This document shows positions 57,162-64,000 of a DNA stretch of 64,000 bases, piece after piece. Each line of letters begins with the position of its first letter. Within the stretch, counting starts at the first letter, position 1. Both the position numbers and the translations under genes were made by a program. The notes under the pieces are model-generated. The model saw only the letters and a list, made by a program, of their open reading frames with translations, made no database searches and was not told the origin of the DNA. Origin of the DNA: Corallococcus macrosporus (GTDB lineage: Bacteria; Myxococcota; Myxococcia; Myxococcales; Myxococcaceae); NCBI RefSeq assembly GCF_017302985.1, contig NZ_JAFIMU010000007.1, positions 1,054,001 through 1,118,000 on the forward strand, written 5' to 3'.

Positions 57162-58055
57162 CTAGGCGGAGCCTTCCGTCAGCATCTGCTGGATCTCCGC
57201 GCCGGGGATGACATAGCGCGTCGTGCAGAACTGGCAGGTGGCCTCCGCCTGGCCTTCCTTCTCCAGCAAATCCTGGAGCTCCTCGCGGCCCATGGCGAGC
57301 AGCGCCAGCTTCACGCGGTCGCGGCTGCACGAGCAGGTGAAGCGCAGGGGGTAGCGGGACATGATCTCCAGGTCCGCCTCCGGCACCAGCGAGCGCAGGA
57401 GCGTGAGCGCCCCGTCGTTCGCGTGCGCCTGCACCGCCGTCTGGAACTGCGCCTTGAGCCGGGTGCCCAGGGCCTTGAAGGCCTCCCGGTCCCCGTTGGG
57501 CAGGGGCTGCACGAGCAGCCCCACCACCGTGGCGAGCGGATCCTCCTGGCCGTCCACCGTGCCGGGCAGCTGCGCCATCAAGAGGTGCGAGGGCACCTGA
57601 TCCGACTGGTGGAAGTAGCGCTCCAGGTCCGCCACCAGGTCGAAGTGCTCCAGCTCCACGGACGAGCGGTAGTACTCGCCGCCGCCCTGGTCGCGCAGCA
57701 CGGACAGGAAGCCCTGGTTCCCGAGCACCGGGCGCCAGTGGTACTTCCCTTCCGTCCCCACGTACTCCACCAGGGTGTTCTTCACGTAGCCGCGCACGAC
57801 GCCGTTCGCGTCGCCGTCCACGAAGAGGCCGCGCAGGGGGCCGTCGCACTCCAGTTGCACGTTGATCCGGGAGTCCGTGCCCTTCCTCAGCGAGCCCATG
57901 AGGGCGGCGGCGGTGAGGCCCTGGGACAGCAGGGCGGCGGAGGCCGGCATGCTCTGGTGCGTGGCGCGGGCCTGGCGGGACAGGGCCCCGGTGGTGGCGA
58001 GGACGAGGCGCAGGTCCGACGCCTTCAACAATCCACTGACAAGCTCATCGGGCAT
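57162..58055 (-). CDS. hslO: Redox-regulated chaperone Hsp33
   Basis: The 297 residues match Hsp33: an N-terminal fold (LRLVLATTGALSRQARATHQ) and a C-terminal zinc-binding redox switch. The zinc Cys are seen in FTCSCSRDR and TCQFCTTRY. Oxidation of these Cys unfolds the linker and activates the holdase. The ATG at 58055 is chosen because upstream sequence is Pro/Gly-rich and non-homologous. Confidence 0.94.
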   Translation of the reverse strand: MPDELVSGLLKASDLRLVLATTGALSRQARATHQSMPASAALLSQGLTAAALMGSLRKGTDSRINVQLECDGPLRGLFVDGDANGVVRGYVKNTLVEYVGTEGKYHWRPVLGNQGFLSVLRDQGGGEYYRSSVELEHFDLVADLERYFHQSDQVPSHLLMAQLPGTVDGQEDPLATVVGLLVQPLPNGDREAFKALGTRLKAQFQTAVQAHANDGALTLLRSLVPEADLEIMSRYPLRFTCSCSRDRVKLALLAMGREELQDLLEKEGQAEATCQFCTTRYVIPGAEIQQMLTEGSA

Positions 58056-58327
58056 AGGGCTGGTTAGCGTGCCCCACCCGTCCGCGCCCGCCAACGGAAG
58101 AGGGGCGGGGGCGGGACGCCCGCCTGGCGGCCAGCAGCCAGGGCGGGGGGATGGCATCGCCCGGGCTTATGAGTGGGTGTCTTGCGGCTGGCACGGCCGG
58201 GTGCGGAAGAAATCCAGCGGGCGTGACGGAACGGCTATAAACCGCCCGTTGGCCGTAGCACCCAGGCCCTGACTTGGGCTCGCGGGGGTCCTCACCCCAC
58301 CCATCCGCGCGCCCCGCTGGAGACTCG

Positions 58328-59011
58328 ATGAGCACCCAAGCCACCGCCGAAGCCATCACCGACCGGACGCCCCTCTTGAAGTCGCGGCTGGGGTCGTTCC
58401 TCGCCGTGGTGCCCCTGAGCATCTGGGTCATCAACCATCTGTGGGACAACCTGTCCGCCTTCTACGGCGCGACGGCCTGGGAAAAGTCGGTGACGGAGTA
58501 CTCGAACCCGTTCGCCCAGGCGTTCACGTTCATCATCGTCATGCTGCCGCTGCTCATCCACGCCGCGTGGGGCGTGGTGCGCATGTTCAGCTTCAAGCCG
58601 AACCTGGGCGCGTACACCAACTACGGCAACGTCAAGTACATCGTCCAGCGCGTGGCCGCCGTGGGCGTGCTCGCGTTCCTGGGCGCGCACATCTGGCTGG
58701 CGTTCCTGCACCCGCGCCTGGTGGAGGGCCACGCGGAGCCCTTCGCGGACATCGCGCGGGAGATGCACTACCACGGCCCCACGCTGATGGTTTACCTGCT
58801 GGGCACGCTGGGCACCGCGTACCACCTGGCCAACGGCCTGCAGACCTTCGCCATGGGCTGGGGCATCCTCGCCAGCGACCGCTCCATGCGCCGCTTCGAG
58901 CCCATCACCATCCTCATCTTCCTCGTCCTGCTGGCCATGTCCTGGGGCACCATCTACGCCCTCTATACGGCGGGCGCGGCGTACGGCCCGGCGGGCCTGG
59001 ACGTCGGCTGA
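58328..59011 (+). CDS. sdhC: Succinate dehydrogenase cytochrome b subunit, b558 type
   Basis: The ATG at 58328 follows GGAG by 7 bases. The 227 residues form five membrane helices with histidines suited to ligate two haems b: WVINHLWDN, PLLIHAAWGV, LGAHIWLAF, MHYHGP and TAYHLANGL. It anchors SdhA/SdhB and passes electrons to quinone. A terminator follows at once and ssb converges, so sdhA and sdhB are not adjacent downstream. Confidence 0.88.
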   Translation: MSTQATAEAITDRTPLLKSRLGSFLAVVPLSIWVINHLWDNLSAFYGATAWEKSVTEYSNPFAQAFTFIIVMLPLLIHAAWGVVRMFSFKPNLGAYTNYGNVKYIVQRVAAVGVLAFLGAHIWLAFLHPRLVEGHAEPFADIAREMHYHGPTLMVYLLGTLGTAYHLANGLQTFAMGWGILASDRSMRRFEPITILIFLVLLAMSWGTIYALYTAGAAYGPAGLDVG

Positions 59012-59063
59012 AGCAGGCCTTGAAGGCGGAGCGCTCCACGCGGGAGCGCTCCCTGAAAACACG

Positions 59064-59104
59064 ACCGGCCGCCCCTGACGTCCAGGAGCGGCCGGTTCGC
59101 TTTT
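59064..59104. terminator. Bidirectional terminator between sdhC and ssb
   Basis: ACCGGCCGC and GCGGCCGGT form the base of a 14-bp stem (59064-59096) with one mismatch. TTCGCTTTT follows on the plus strand and GTGTTTT on the minus strand. A GGAGCGCTCC palindrome occurs twice just before it (59028-59052). Confidence 0.85.
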
Positions 59105-59125
59105 CAAGGGGTGCGGCCCCAGGCG

Positions 59126-59641
59126 TCAGAACGGGATGTCTTCGTCCGCCGCGCCGCCGTGGTTGCCGCCCATGCCGCCACCGTCGTCCATGCCCATGGG
59201 AGGCGGCTGGCCGTAGTCGTCACGCCCCTGGGAGTAGCCGCCGTTGCCCTGCTGCTGCCGGCGTCCACCGCCATTGCTGGCGCCGCCGCTGTAGCCCTCA
59301 CCGGCGTCACGGCCGCCGAGGAAGGTGACGGAGGTGGCGACGACCTCGGTGGTGTAGTTCTTCTTGTTCTCCTTATCCATCCACTCGCGCGTCTGCAGAC
59401 GGCCTTCGACGAAGCACTGCCGTCCCTTCTTGAGGTACTCGCCGCACAGCTCCGCGAGCTTTCCCCAGACGACGATGCGGTGCCACTCGGTGCGCTCCTG
59501 CTTCTGGCCGTTCTTGTCGTTCCAGCTCTCGCTCGTCGCGATGCGGAAGTTCGCCACGGCCTGACCGCCCGGGGTGAAGCGCACCTCGGGGTCCGCCCCG
59601 AGATTGCCGATGAGAATGACCTTGTTCACGCCTCCAGCCAT
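59126..59641 (-). CDS. ssb: Single-stranded DNA-binding protein
   Basis: The 171 residues begin [21 protein letters not shown], the OB-fold start. A Gly/Gln-rich flexible tail follows from about 115, and the acidic tip DEDIPF recruits replication and repair proteins. The length is typical. Confidence 0.96.
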   Translation of the reverse strand: MAGGVNKVILIGNLGADPEVRFTPGGQAVANFRIATSESWNDKNGQKQERTEWHRIVVWGKLAELCGEYLKKGRQCFVEGRLQTREWMDKENKKNYTTEVVATSVTFLGGRDAGEGYSGGASNGGGRRQQQGNGGYSQGRDDYGQPPPMGMDDGGGMGGNHGGAADEDIPF

Positions 59642-59903
59642 GTTTCCTCCCGATACCTGACCCCTCTAGGGCCAGGAACAAACCTCCGGGGCCACACGCC
59701 CCGACAGGTCCTTCAGCCCATAGCATCCACCACTGACATTCCCCCGGCCACAAAACGGCCAGGGCCGGTGCGCACGGACGCCTGCCTGCTCCCCGGCCAG
59801 GAAGCGCCAGGGATTCCGGGGGTTTGGGAGAGATGGGAGGGACCGGGAAGGAAAGTCCGCCCGGACGGCCGGCGTCCGGGCGGAGGGCGCTCACTGGAGC
59901 GGA

Positions 59904-62141
59904 CTACCCACCCGGGCGGAGGACCCCGGAGGCAGGGACCACGTTGGGCGTGGCGGACGCGGGGGCGACCACCTGGACGGGCTGGGCGCGCTGGGAGGTC
60001 CGGGCCTCGGCCGTCTTGGTGGTGAGGGTGGAGTCCAGCCCCTTGGCGAAGGCGACGAGCTGCGGGTCGGTCCCGCCGGAGCCCAGCTTGCGCAGGGACT
60101 TCCAGAACGGGTGCGTGGTGTCACCGGTCTTCACCAGGCCCTGGGCCAGCAGCGGCACGGTCGCGTCGCGCTCGGCGGGGCTCGCGGCGCGCAGGGTGGT
60201 GACCAGCTCTTCCGGGGCGGTGCGGGCCACTTCGCCCAGGCCGTCCACCAGCTCCTCCTGCGCCTGCGCGTCCTGGGCGACGCCGGCCGCGCGACACAGC
60301 TCCAGCACGCGGGCCATGGCCTCCGTGTTTCCGCCGGAAGCGAGCTCCACCATGCTGCTCACGCCGGGCACGCCCACGGACAGGGCGCGGGCCACCTGGC
60401 GCAGGCGGCCGTAGACGTCATCCGTGGCGGAGTAGCTGTCCAGCAGCGTGCGGGTGCCCAGGTAGTCGTGCGGGTTGGACTGGTAGAGGCTCTCCGCCAG
60501 CACGGCGCGCACCGCGGGGTCGCGCTCGCTGCGCCACGCGGTGCGCAGGAAGCCGATGTTGCGTTGGTCGCGCTGCTTGCCCAGCTCCAGGTACGTCTTC
60601 ACGCGGTTGGCGATGTCCGGCAGGCCGGACTGGGGCTTCTGGCCCTCATTGAGGGAGGCCAGCGCGTTGCCCGGCCCCAGCGTGGAGCCGGTGGCGGCGA
60701 CAGCGGCGCCCAGCGCGTCCATGCCCGCGACGACGGGACCGGCGCGGCCCGCGTAGTCGTTGACCATGATGGAGAAGGAGAACTTCTCTCCGCCCGCGGA
60801 CTGCACGTAGCCGCTGAGCGCGGAGACGCCCTCCAGGGTGCCCGTCTTGGCGCGCAGCCGGCCCACGGCATCCGTGCCGTCGAAGCGGTACTTGAGCGTG
60901 CCGTCCTTGCCGGCGATGCCCAGCGAGGACAGGTACTCCGGGGCCAGCGGGAAGCGCTCGTACATGTGGCGCAAGAGGCGGTCCACCTGCGCGGTGGAGA
61001 AGCGGTTGGCGTCGTTGAGACCGCTGCCGTTCTTCATCACGTAGGTGCCGCGCGGGATGCCCACGTCGCGGTCCAGGAACTCCTCCACCACGTCGATGCC
61101 CTTGGCGAACGAGCCCGGGGCGCCGCGCAGCTCCGCGCCCATCGTCTTGAGCAGCGTCTCCGCGACGAAGTTGCTGGAGAGCTTGTTGAGGCGCTTGAGG
61201 ACGATGTCGAACGTGTCGGACTGGGACACGTGCACGACCTTGGCGCGCGACGGCGTCAGGCCCTGCTTCACCTTGCCCTTCACCTTCACGCCGCGCGTGG
61301 TGAGCAACTGCTTGAGCGAGCCGCCGAAGTACATGGGCGGGCTGTCGATCTTCTTCCAGACGCTCACGGCGCCGCGCTCGTCGGGGACCTGGCCCTTGAC
61401 GATGATCTTCTGCTTCTCACCGAACGCGTCGGACTTCACGGACACGCGCCGCGCGCGGCCGGGGCCGCTGGTGACGGAGCTGTCCACGACGAAGAAGTCG
61501 CTGGGCGGCTCCATGTCCACCACGGCCTTGCCGCCGGGGGCGGAGCGCACGTAGACGGCCACGGCGTTCCAGTTGAGGCTCACCGCGCCGGTGGGCGCCA
61601 TGTACGCGCGGTCGGAGTCCTCCTGGTCGTAGCCGGGCGGCGTGCGCTCGGGGTCGAACCAGGAGTCGTCCACGACGATGTCCTGCACCTCCTTGAGGCC
61701 CGCGTGGAGCAGCTCGGAGGTGATGCCGTAGAGGCGCTCGGTGGTGATGGTGGGGTCACCCTTGCCGCGCACGTAGAGCGTCTTGACCTTGCCGTCGGCC
61801 GGCAGCTCCGGCTCGACGAGGAACTCCGTCTCGTAGCGGAACTCCGGCCCCAGCGCGACGAGCGCCGCGGAGGACGTGATGAGCTTCACGTTGGAGGCGG
61901 GGTTGAGCAGCTCGTCCGCGTTGTGGCTGAACACCACGGAGCCGTCATCCAGGCTCTGCATGTGCACGCCGACGCGGCTGCTCTTGAGCGCGGTGCGCTG
62001 CATCACCTGAACGAGCGCGTTCTTCAGCGCCTCGCGTTCAGCCTTTTTGTCGGCGGACGGCGACGCGGCCAGGGTGGCGGAAGGCAGCCACAAGGCAATG
62101 GCGGTCGCTGCCCAGAAGGGTCTGGTTCGAAAAACCTGCAC
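59904..62141 (-). CDS. dacB: D-alanyl-D-alanine carboxypeptidase/endopeptidase, S13 (PBP4) family
   Basis: The enzyme trims peptidoglycan peptides in the periplasm. The GTG at 62141 with GGAG 5 bases upstream opens the signal peptide (FWAATAIALWLPSATLAA); an ATG at 62168 adds nine residues. The penicillin-binding motifs are SNVK (Ser83), SSN in KLSSNFVAET and AKTGT. The C-terminal 200 residues extend past the usual S13 domain with helical, HEAT-like sequence, and are unusual. Confidence 0.9.
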   Translation of the reverse strand: MQVFRTRPFWAATAIALWLPSATLAASPSADKKAEREALKNALVQVMQRTALKSSRVGVHMQSLDDGSVVFSHNADELLNPASNVKLITSSAALVALGPEFRYETEFLVEPELPADGKVKTLYVRGKGDPTITTERLYGITSELLHAGLKEVQDIVVDDSWFDPERTPPGYDQEDSDRAYMAPTGAVSLNWNAVAVYVRSAPGGKAVVDMEPPSDFFVVDSSVTSGPGRARRVSVKSDAFGEKQKIIVKGQVPDERGAVSVWKKIDSPPMYFGGSLKQLLTTRGVKVKGKVKQGLTPSRAKVVHVSQSDTFDIVLKRLNKLSSNFVAETLLKTMGAELRGAPGSFAKGIDVVEEFLDRDVGIPRGTYVMKNGSGLNDANRFSTAQVDRLLRHMYERFPLAPEYLSSLGIAGKDGTLKYRFDGTDAVGRLRAKTGTLEGVSALSGYVQSAGGEKFSFSIMVNDYAGRAGPVVAGMDALGAAVAATGSTLGPGNALASLNEGQKPQSGLPDIANRVKTYLELGKQRDQRNIGFLRTAWRSERDPAVRAVLAESLYQSNPHDYLGTRTLLDSYSATDDVYGRLRQVARALSVGVPGVSSMVELASGGNTEAMARVLELCRAAGVAQDAQAQEELVDGLGEVARTAPEELVTTLRAASPAERDATVPLLAQGLVKTGDTTHPFWKSLRKLGSGGTDPQLVAFAKGLDSTLTTKTAEARTSQRAQPVQVVAPASATPNVVPASGVLRPGG

Positions 62142-62275
62142 GCACGCTCCGGGGAAGTCGCGATCCATTATGAAGAAGGGACGAAAGGGGCGGCAAGGGT
62201 GGGGGGTGGATGCTCGGCCGCCGTTACCCTGCCCGCCTGCCTGCTTCCTGGAAACAGGAAGGAGGCTGTCGCAGC

Positions 62276-63874
62276 ATGGAGGCTCCGCCTGACATCCACC
62301 TCGTGACAGACGCCATGCCTCCCCTGCCCCTCCGTGCCGTCCGGGTGTTCGTCCTCGCGCTGGCGCTGGTGCTTGACTCCGGCTGCCGCGCCCCGGCGCC
62401 GCCCGCGGGCATCACGGTGTTGCTGGAGGCCCCACCGGACAGTCTGGATGACCGCTTCGCCCTCACGGCCCATGGACAGCGGCTGGCGCAGCTCATCAGC
62501 CCGGGGCTGCTCACCTTCGACGACGCCAGCCGACCGGTGCCGCAGCTGGCGGAGTCCTTCCGTGACGTTTCCGCGACGGTGGTGGAGTTCGTCCTGCGTC
62601 CGGGGCTCACCTTCCATGACGGCACCGCCCTCACCGCCGAGGACGTGAAGGCCACCTTCGACGCCCTGCGGGACCCGAAGCTGGGCAGCCCCAAGCGCGA
62701 GCGGTACGAGCCGGTGGACCGCGTGGAGGTGGTGGATGCGCGCACGGTGCGCTTCCACCTGAAGCGGCCCTATGCGCCGCTGCTCGCGGAGCTGTCCGCG
62801 GCCATCCTGCCTTCCGAGCGCGTGGGGCCCGGGGGCATCGAGGCGCAAGGGGCGCATCCGGTGGGCGCGGGGCCGTTCCGGTTCGAGTCGTGGCCGGACG
62901 AGGAGCACCTGACGCTGGTGCCCTTCGAGGGCTGGCATGGCGGGAAGCCCGCCGTGTCGCGGCTGACGTTCCGGGTGGTGCGGGACGAGACGACGCGGGT
63001 GCTGGAGCTGCTCAAGGGGCGGGCGGACCTGGTGGTGAACAACGTGTCCCCGGCGGTGCTGCCCGCGCTCCGGGAGGCGCCGCACCTGCGCGTGGTGACG
63101 AAGCCGGGCACGGGCTTCACGTACCTGGGGCTCAACCTGCGGGAGGGGCCGCTCGCGGACGTGCGCGTGAGGCAGGCGCTGTGCCACCTCATCGACGTGC
63201 GTCCGCTGGTGGAGCACAAGCTGCACGGGCTGGCGGAGCCCGCGTCCAGCATGCTGCCTCGTGAGCACTGGGCGTTCACGGCCACGCCGGGGTGTGGCTA
63301 TGCGCCGGAGGAGGCGGCCCGGCTGCTGGACGCGGCGGGGTATCCGGATCCGGATGGGCCCGGAGGGAAGCCCCGGTTGTCCTTCACGTTCAAGACGAGC
63401 ACGGACCGCTTCCGGCGCGCGGTGGCGCTGGTGCTCGAGGAGCAACTGGCGAAGGGCGGCGTGGCGGTGGAGGTGCGGGCGCTGGAGTTCGGGACGTTCT
63501 TCGAGGACGTGCGACGGGGACGCTTCGAGTTGTTCACGTTGAAGTGGGCCGCCGTGATGGAGCCGGACCTGCTGCGGGGCGCGTTCCATTCCGCGAACAT
63601 CCCCGGGCCGGAGAACCACTGGGGCGGGTTCAACCGGGGCGCGCTGAAGGATCCGGCGCTGGACCGCGTGCTGGACGCGGCGACGCAGGCGTCGAGGGAG
63701 GAGCGGCGGACGCTGTACGCGGAGGCACAGCGGGAGCTGGACACGGACCTGCCCGTCATCCCGCTGTGGCACGAGGCCAGCGTGGCGGTGGTGTCGTCGC
63801 GGCTCGCGGATTTCGAGCCCAGCGCGCATGGATTACTGCTGCCGCTGGCGAAGGCGCGCGAAGTGACGCCATGA
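62276..63874 (+). CDS. Peptide/nickel-type ABC transporter substrate-binding lipoprotein
   Basis: The ATG at 62276 has AAGGAGG 10 bases upstream. An ATG 13 codons later would give a cleaner lipoprotein signal (VFVLALALVLDSGC) and is an alternative. The body is a family 5 binding protein: LISPGLLTFDDASRPVPQLA, LRPGLTFHDGTALTAEDVK and TYLGLNLREGPLADVRVRQA. It would capture oligopeptides or related ligands. Its stop overlaps the permease start (ATGA). Confidence 0.9.
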   Translation: MEAPPDIHLVTDAMPPLPLRAVRVFVLALALVLDSGCRAPAPPAGITVLLEAPPDSLDDRFALTAHGQRLAQLISPGLLTFDDASRPVPQLAESFRDVSATVVEFVLRPGLTFHDGTALTAEDVKATFDALRDPKLGSPKRERYEPVDRVEVVDARTVRFHLKRPYAPLLAELSAAILPSERVGPGGIEAQGAHPVGAGPFRFESWPDEEHLTLVPFEGWHGGKPAVSRLTFRVVRDETTRVLELLKGRADLVVNNVSPAVLPALREAPHLRVVTKPGTGFTYLGLNLREGPLADVRVRQALCHLIDVRPLVEHKLHGLAEPASSMLPREHWAFTATPGCGYAPEEAARLLDAAGYPDPDGPGGKPRLSFTFKTSTDRFRRAVALVLEEQLAKGGVAVEVRALEFGTFFEDVRRGRFELFTLKWAAVMEPDLLRGAFHSANIPGPENHWGGFNRGALKDPALDRVLDAATQASREERRTLYAEAQRELDTDLPVIPLWHEASVAVVSSRLADFEPSAHGLLLPLAKAREVTP

Positions 63875-64000
63875 GCCGGCGATTGGTGTCCGCGCTCATC
63901 GCGATGGTCGGGGCGCTGCTGCTGGTGTCGCTGTTCCTGCACCTCGTGCCCGGGGATCCAGTGGACGTGATGCTGGGGGAACAGGCCACGCAGGTGGACC
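63871..64000 (+). CDS. ABC transporter permease, DppB type, 3' end outside the window
   Basis: The first 43 codons read MSRRLVSALIAMVGALLLVS with FLHLVPGDPVDVMLGE after it, the classic start of DppB/OppB permeases. It is coupled to the binding-protein gene by a four-base overlap. The rest lies beyond the window. Confidence 0.85.
   Translation, partial: MSRRLVSALIAMVGALLLVSLFLHLVPGDPVDVMLGEQATQVD

Noticed and set aside
58189-58204. TGGCACG-like sigma-54 promoter upstream of sdhC
   Set aside because: The GG-to-GC spacing is 11 rather than 10 bases and the -12 element is GTGC; it fails the strict spacing rule.

Overview
This window comes from a myxobacterium of the suborder Cystobacterineae, close to Myxococcus or Corallococcus. 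That placement is inferred from very high GC, frequent GTG and TTG starts backed by strong Shine-Dalgarno sites, lipoproteins with PDAG/TDAG-rich linkers, a PilZ-receiver protein, a DUF4388/DnaJ/TPR protein, and a locus matching the developmental small-RNA system Pxr/PxrR/PxrK of Myxococcus xanthus. I recognised no insertion sequence, prophage, CRISPR array, tRNA or rRNA gene. The window is chromosomal core and shell, with 57 protein genes called (two partial at the edges).

Layout. 1-5 kb: end of a DnaJ/TPR scaffold protein, a YhbY-type RNA-binding protein, two unknown proteins and a ChaN/TIKI-like lipoprotein. 5-15 kb: a YfhO-type membrane protein, a monooxygenase-like/hydrolase fusion, a membrane metallophosphoesterase, a tandem pair of Uma2-type nucleases, a CurA-type oxidoreductase and a large-subunit catalase. 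15-23 kb: a small Cys-terminated protein overlapping a degenerate subtilisin, a dicarboxylate symporter, a beta-helix protein with a dihaem cytochrome c, a 10-residue-repeat secreted protein, a YpfJ-type metallopeptidase and a ceramidase-like protein. 23-38 kb: PurF, small enzymes, a pseudouridine synthase, WecB, and a KDO/CTP set (kdsB; pyrG-kdsA-kdsC) flanking an aldo-keto reductase, an MsbA-like exporter and a 16-codon ORF behind an exceptional ribosome binding site; then an HTH-receiver regulator, Hsp20, a CPXCG protein, a GspE-N-domain protein and SerB.

39-50 kb: a predicted Ser/Thr pseudokinase, a PilZ-receiver protein, and a partial complex I cluster nuoE-F-J-K-L-M-N. 50-57 kb: a compact leftward unit of phosphoribosyltransferase, selB, pxrK and pxrR. 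In the gap after it lies a predicted small RNA (Pxr) with its own -24/-12 promoter, a stem-loop carrying a run of seven C, and a strong terminator hairpin. PxrR is a sigma-54 activator, so the promoter type fits the neighbour. 57-64 kb: Hsp33, an SdhC-type cytochrome b with no adjacent sdhA or sdhB, Ssb, a DacB-type D,D-carboxypeptidase and the start of a peptide ABC importer.

The strongest finding is the Pxr locus. The less certain items most worth testing are the Cys-terminated small protein with its altered subtilisin, the 16-codon ORF, and the pseudokinase.
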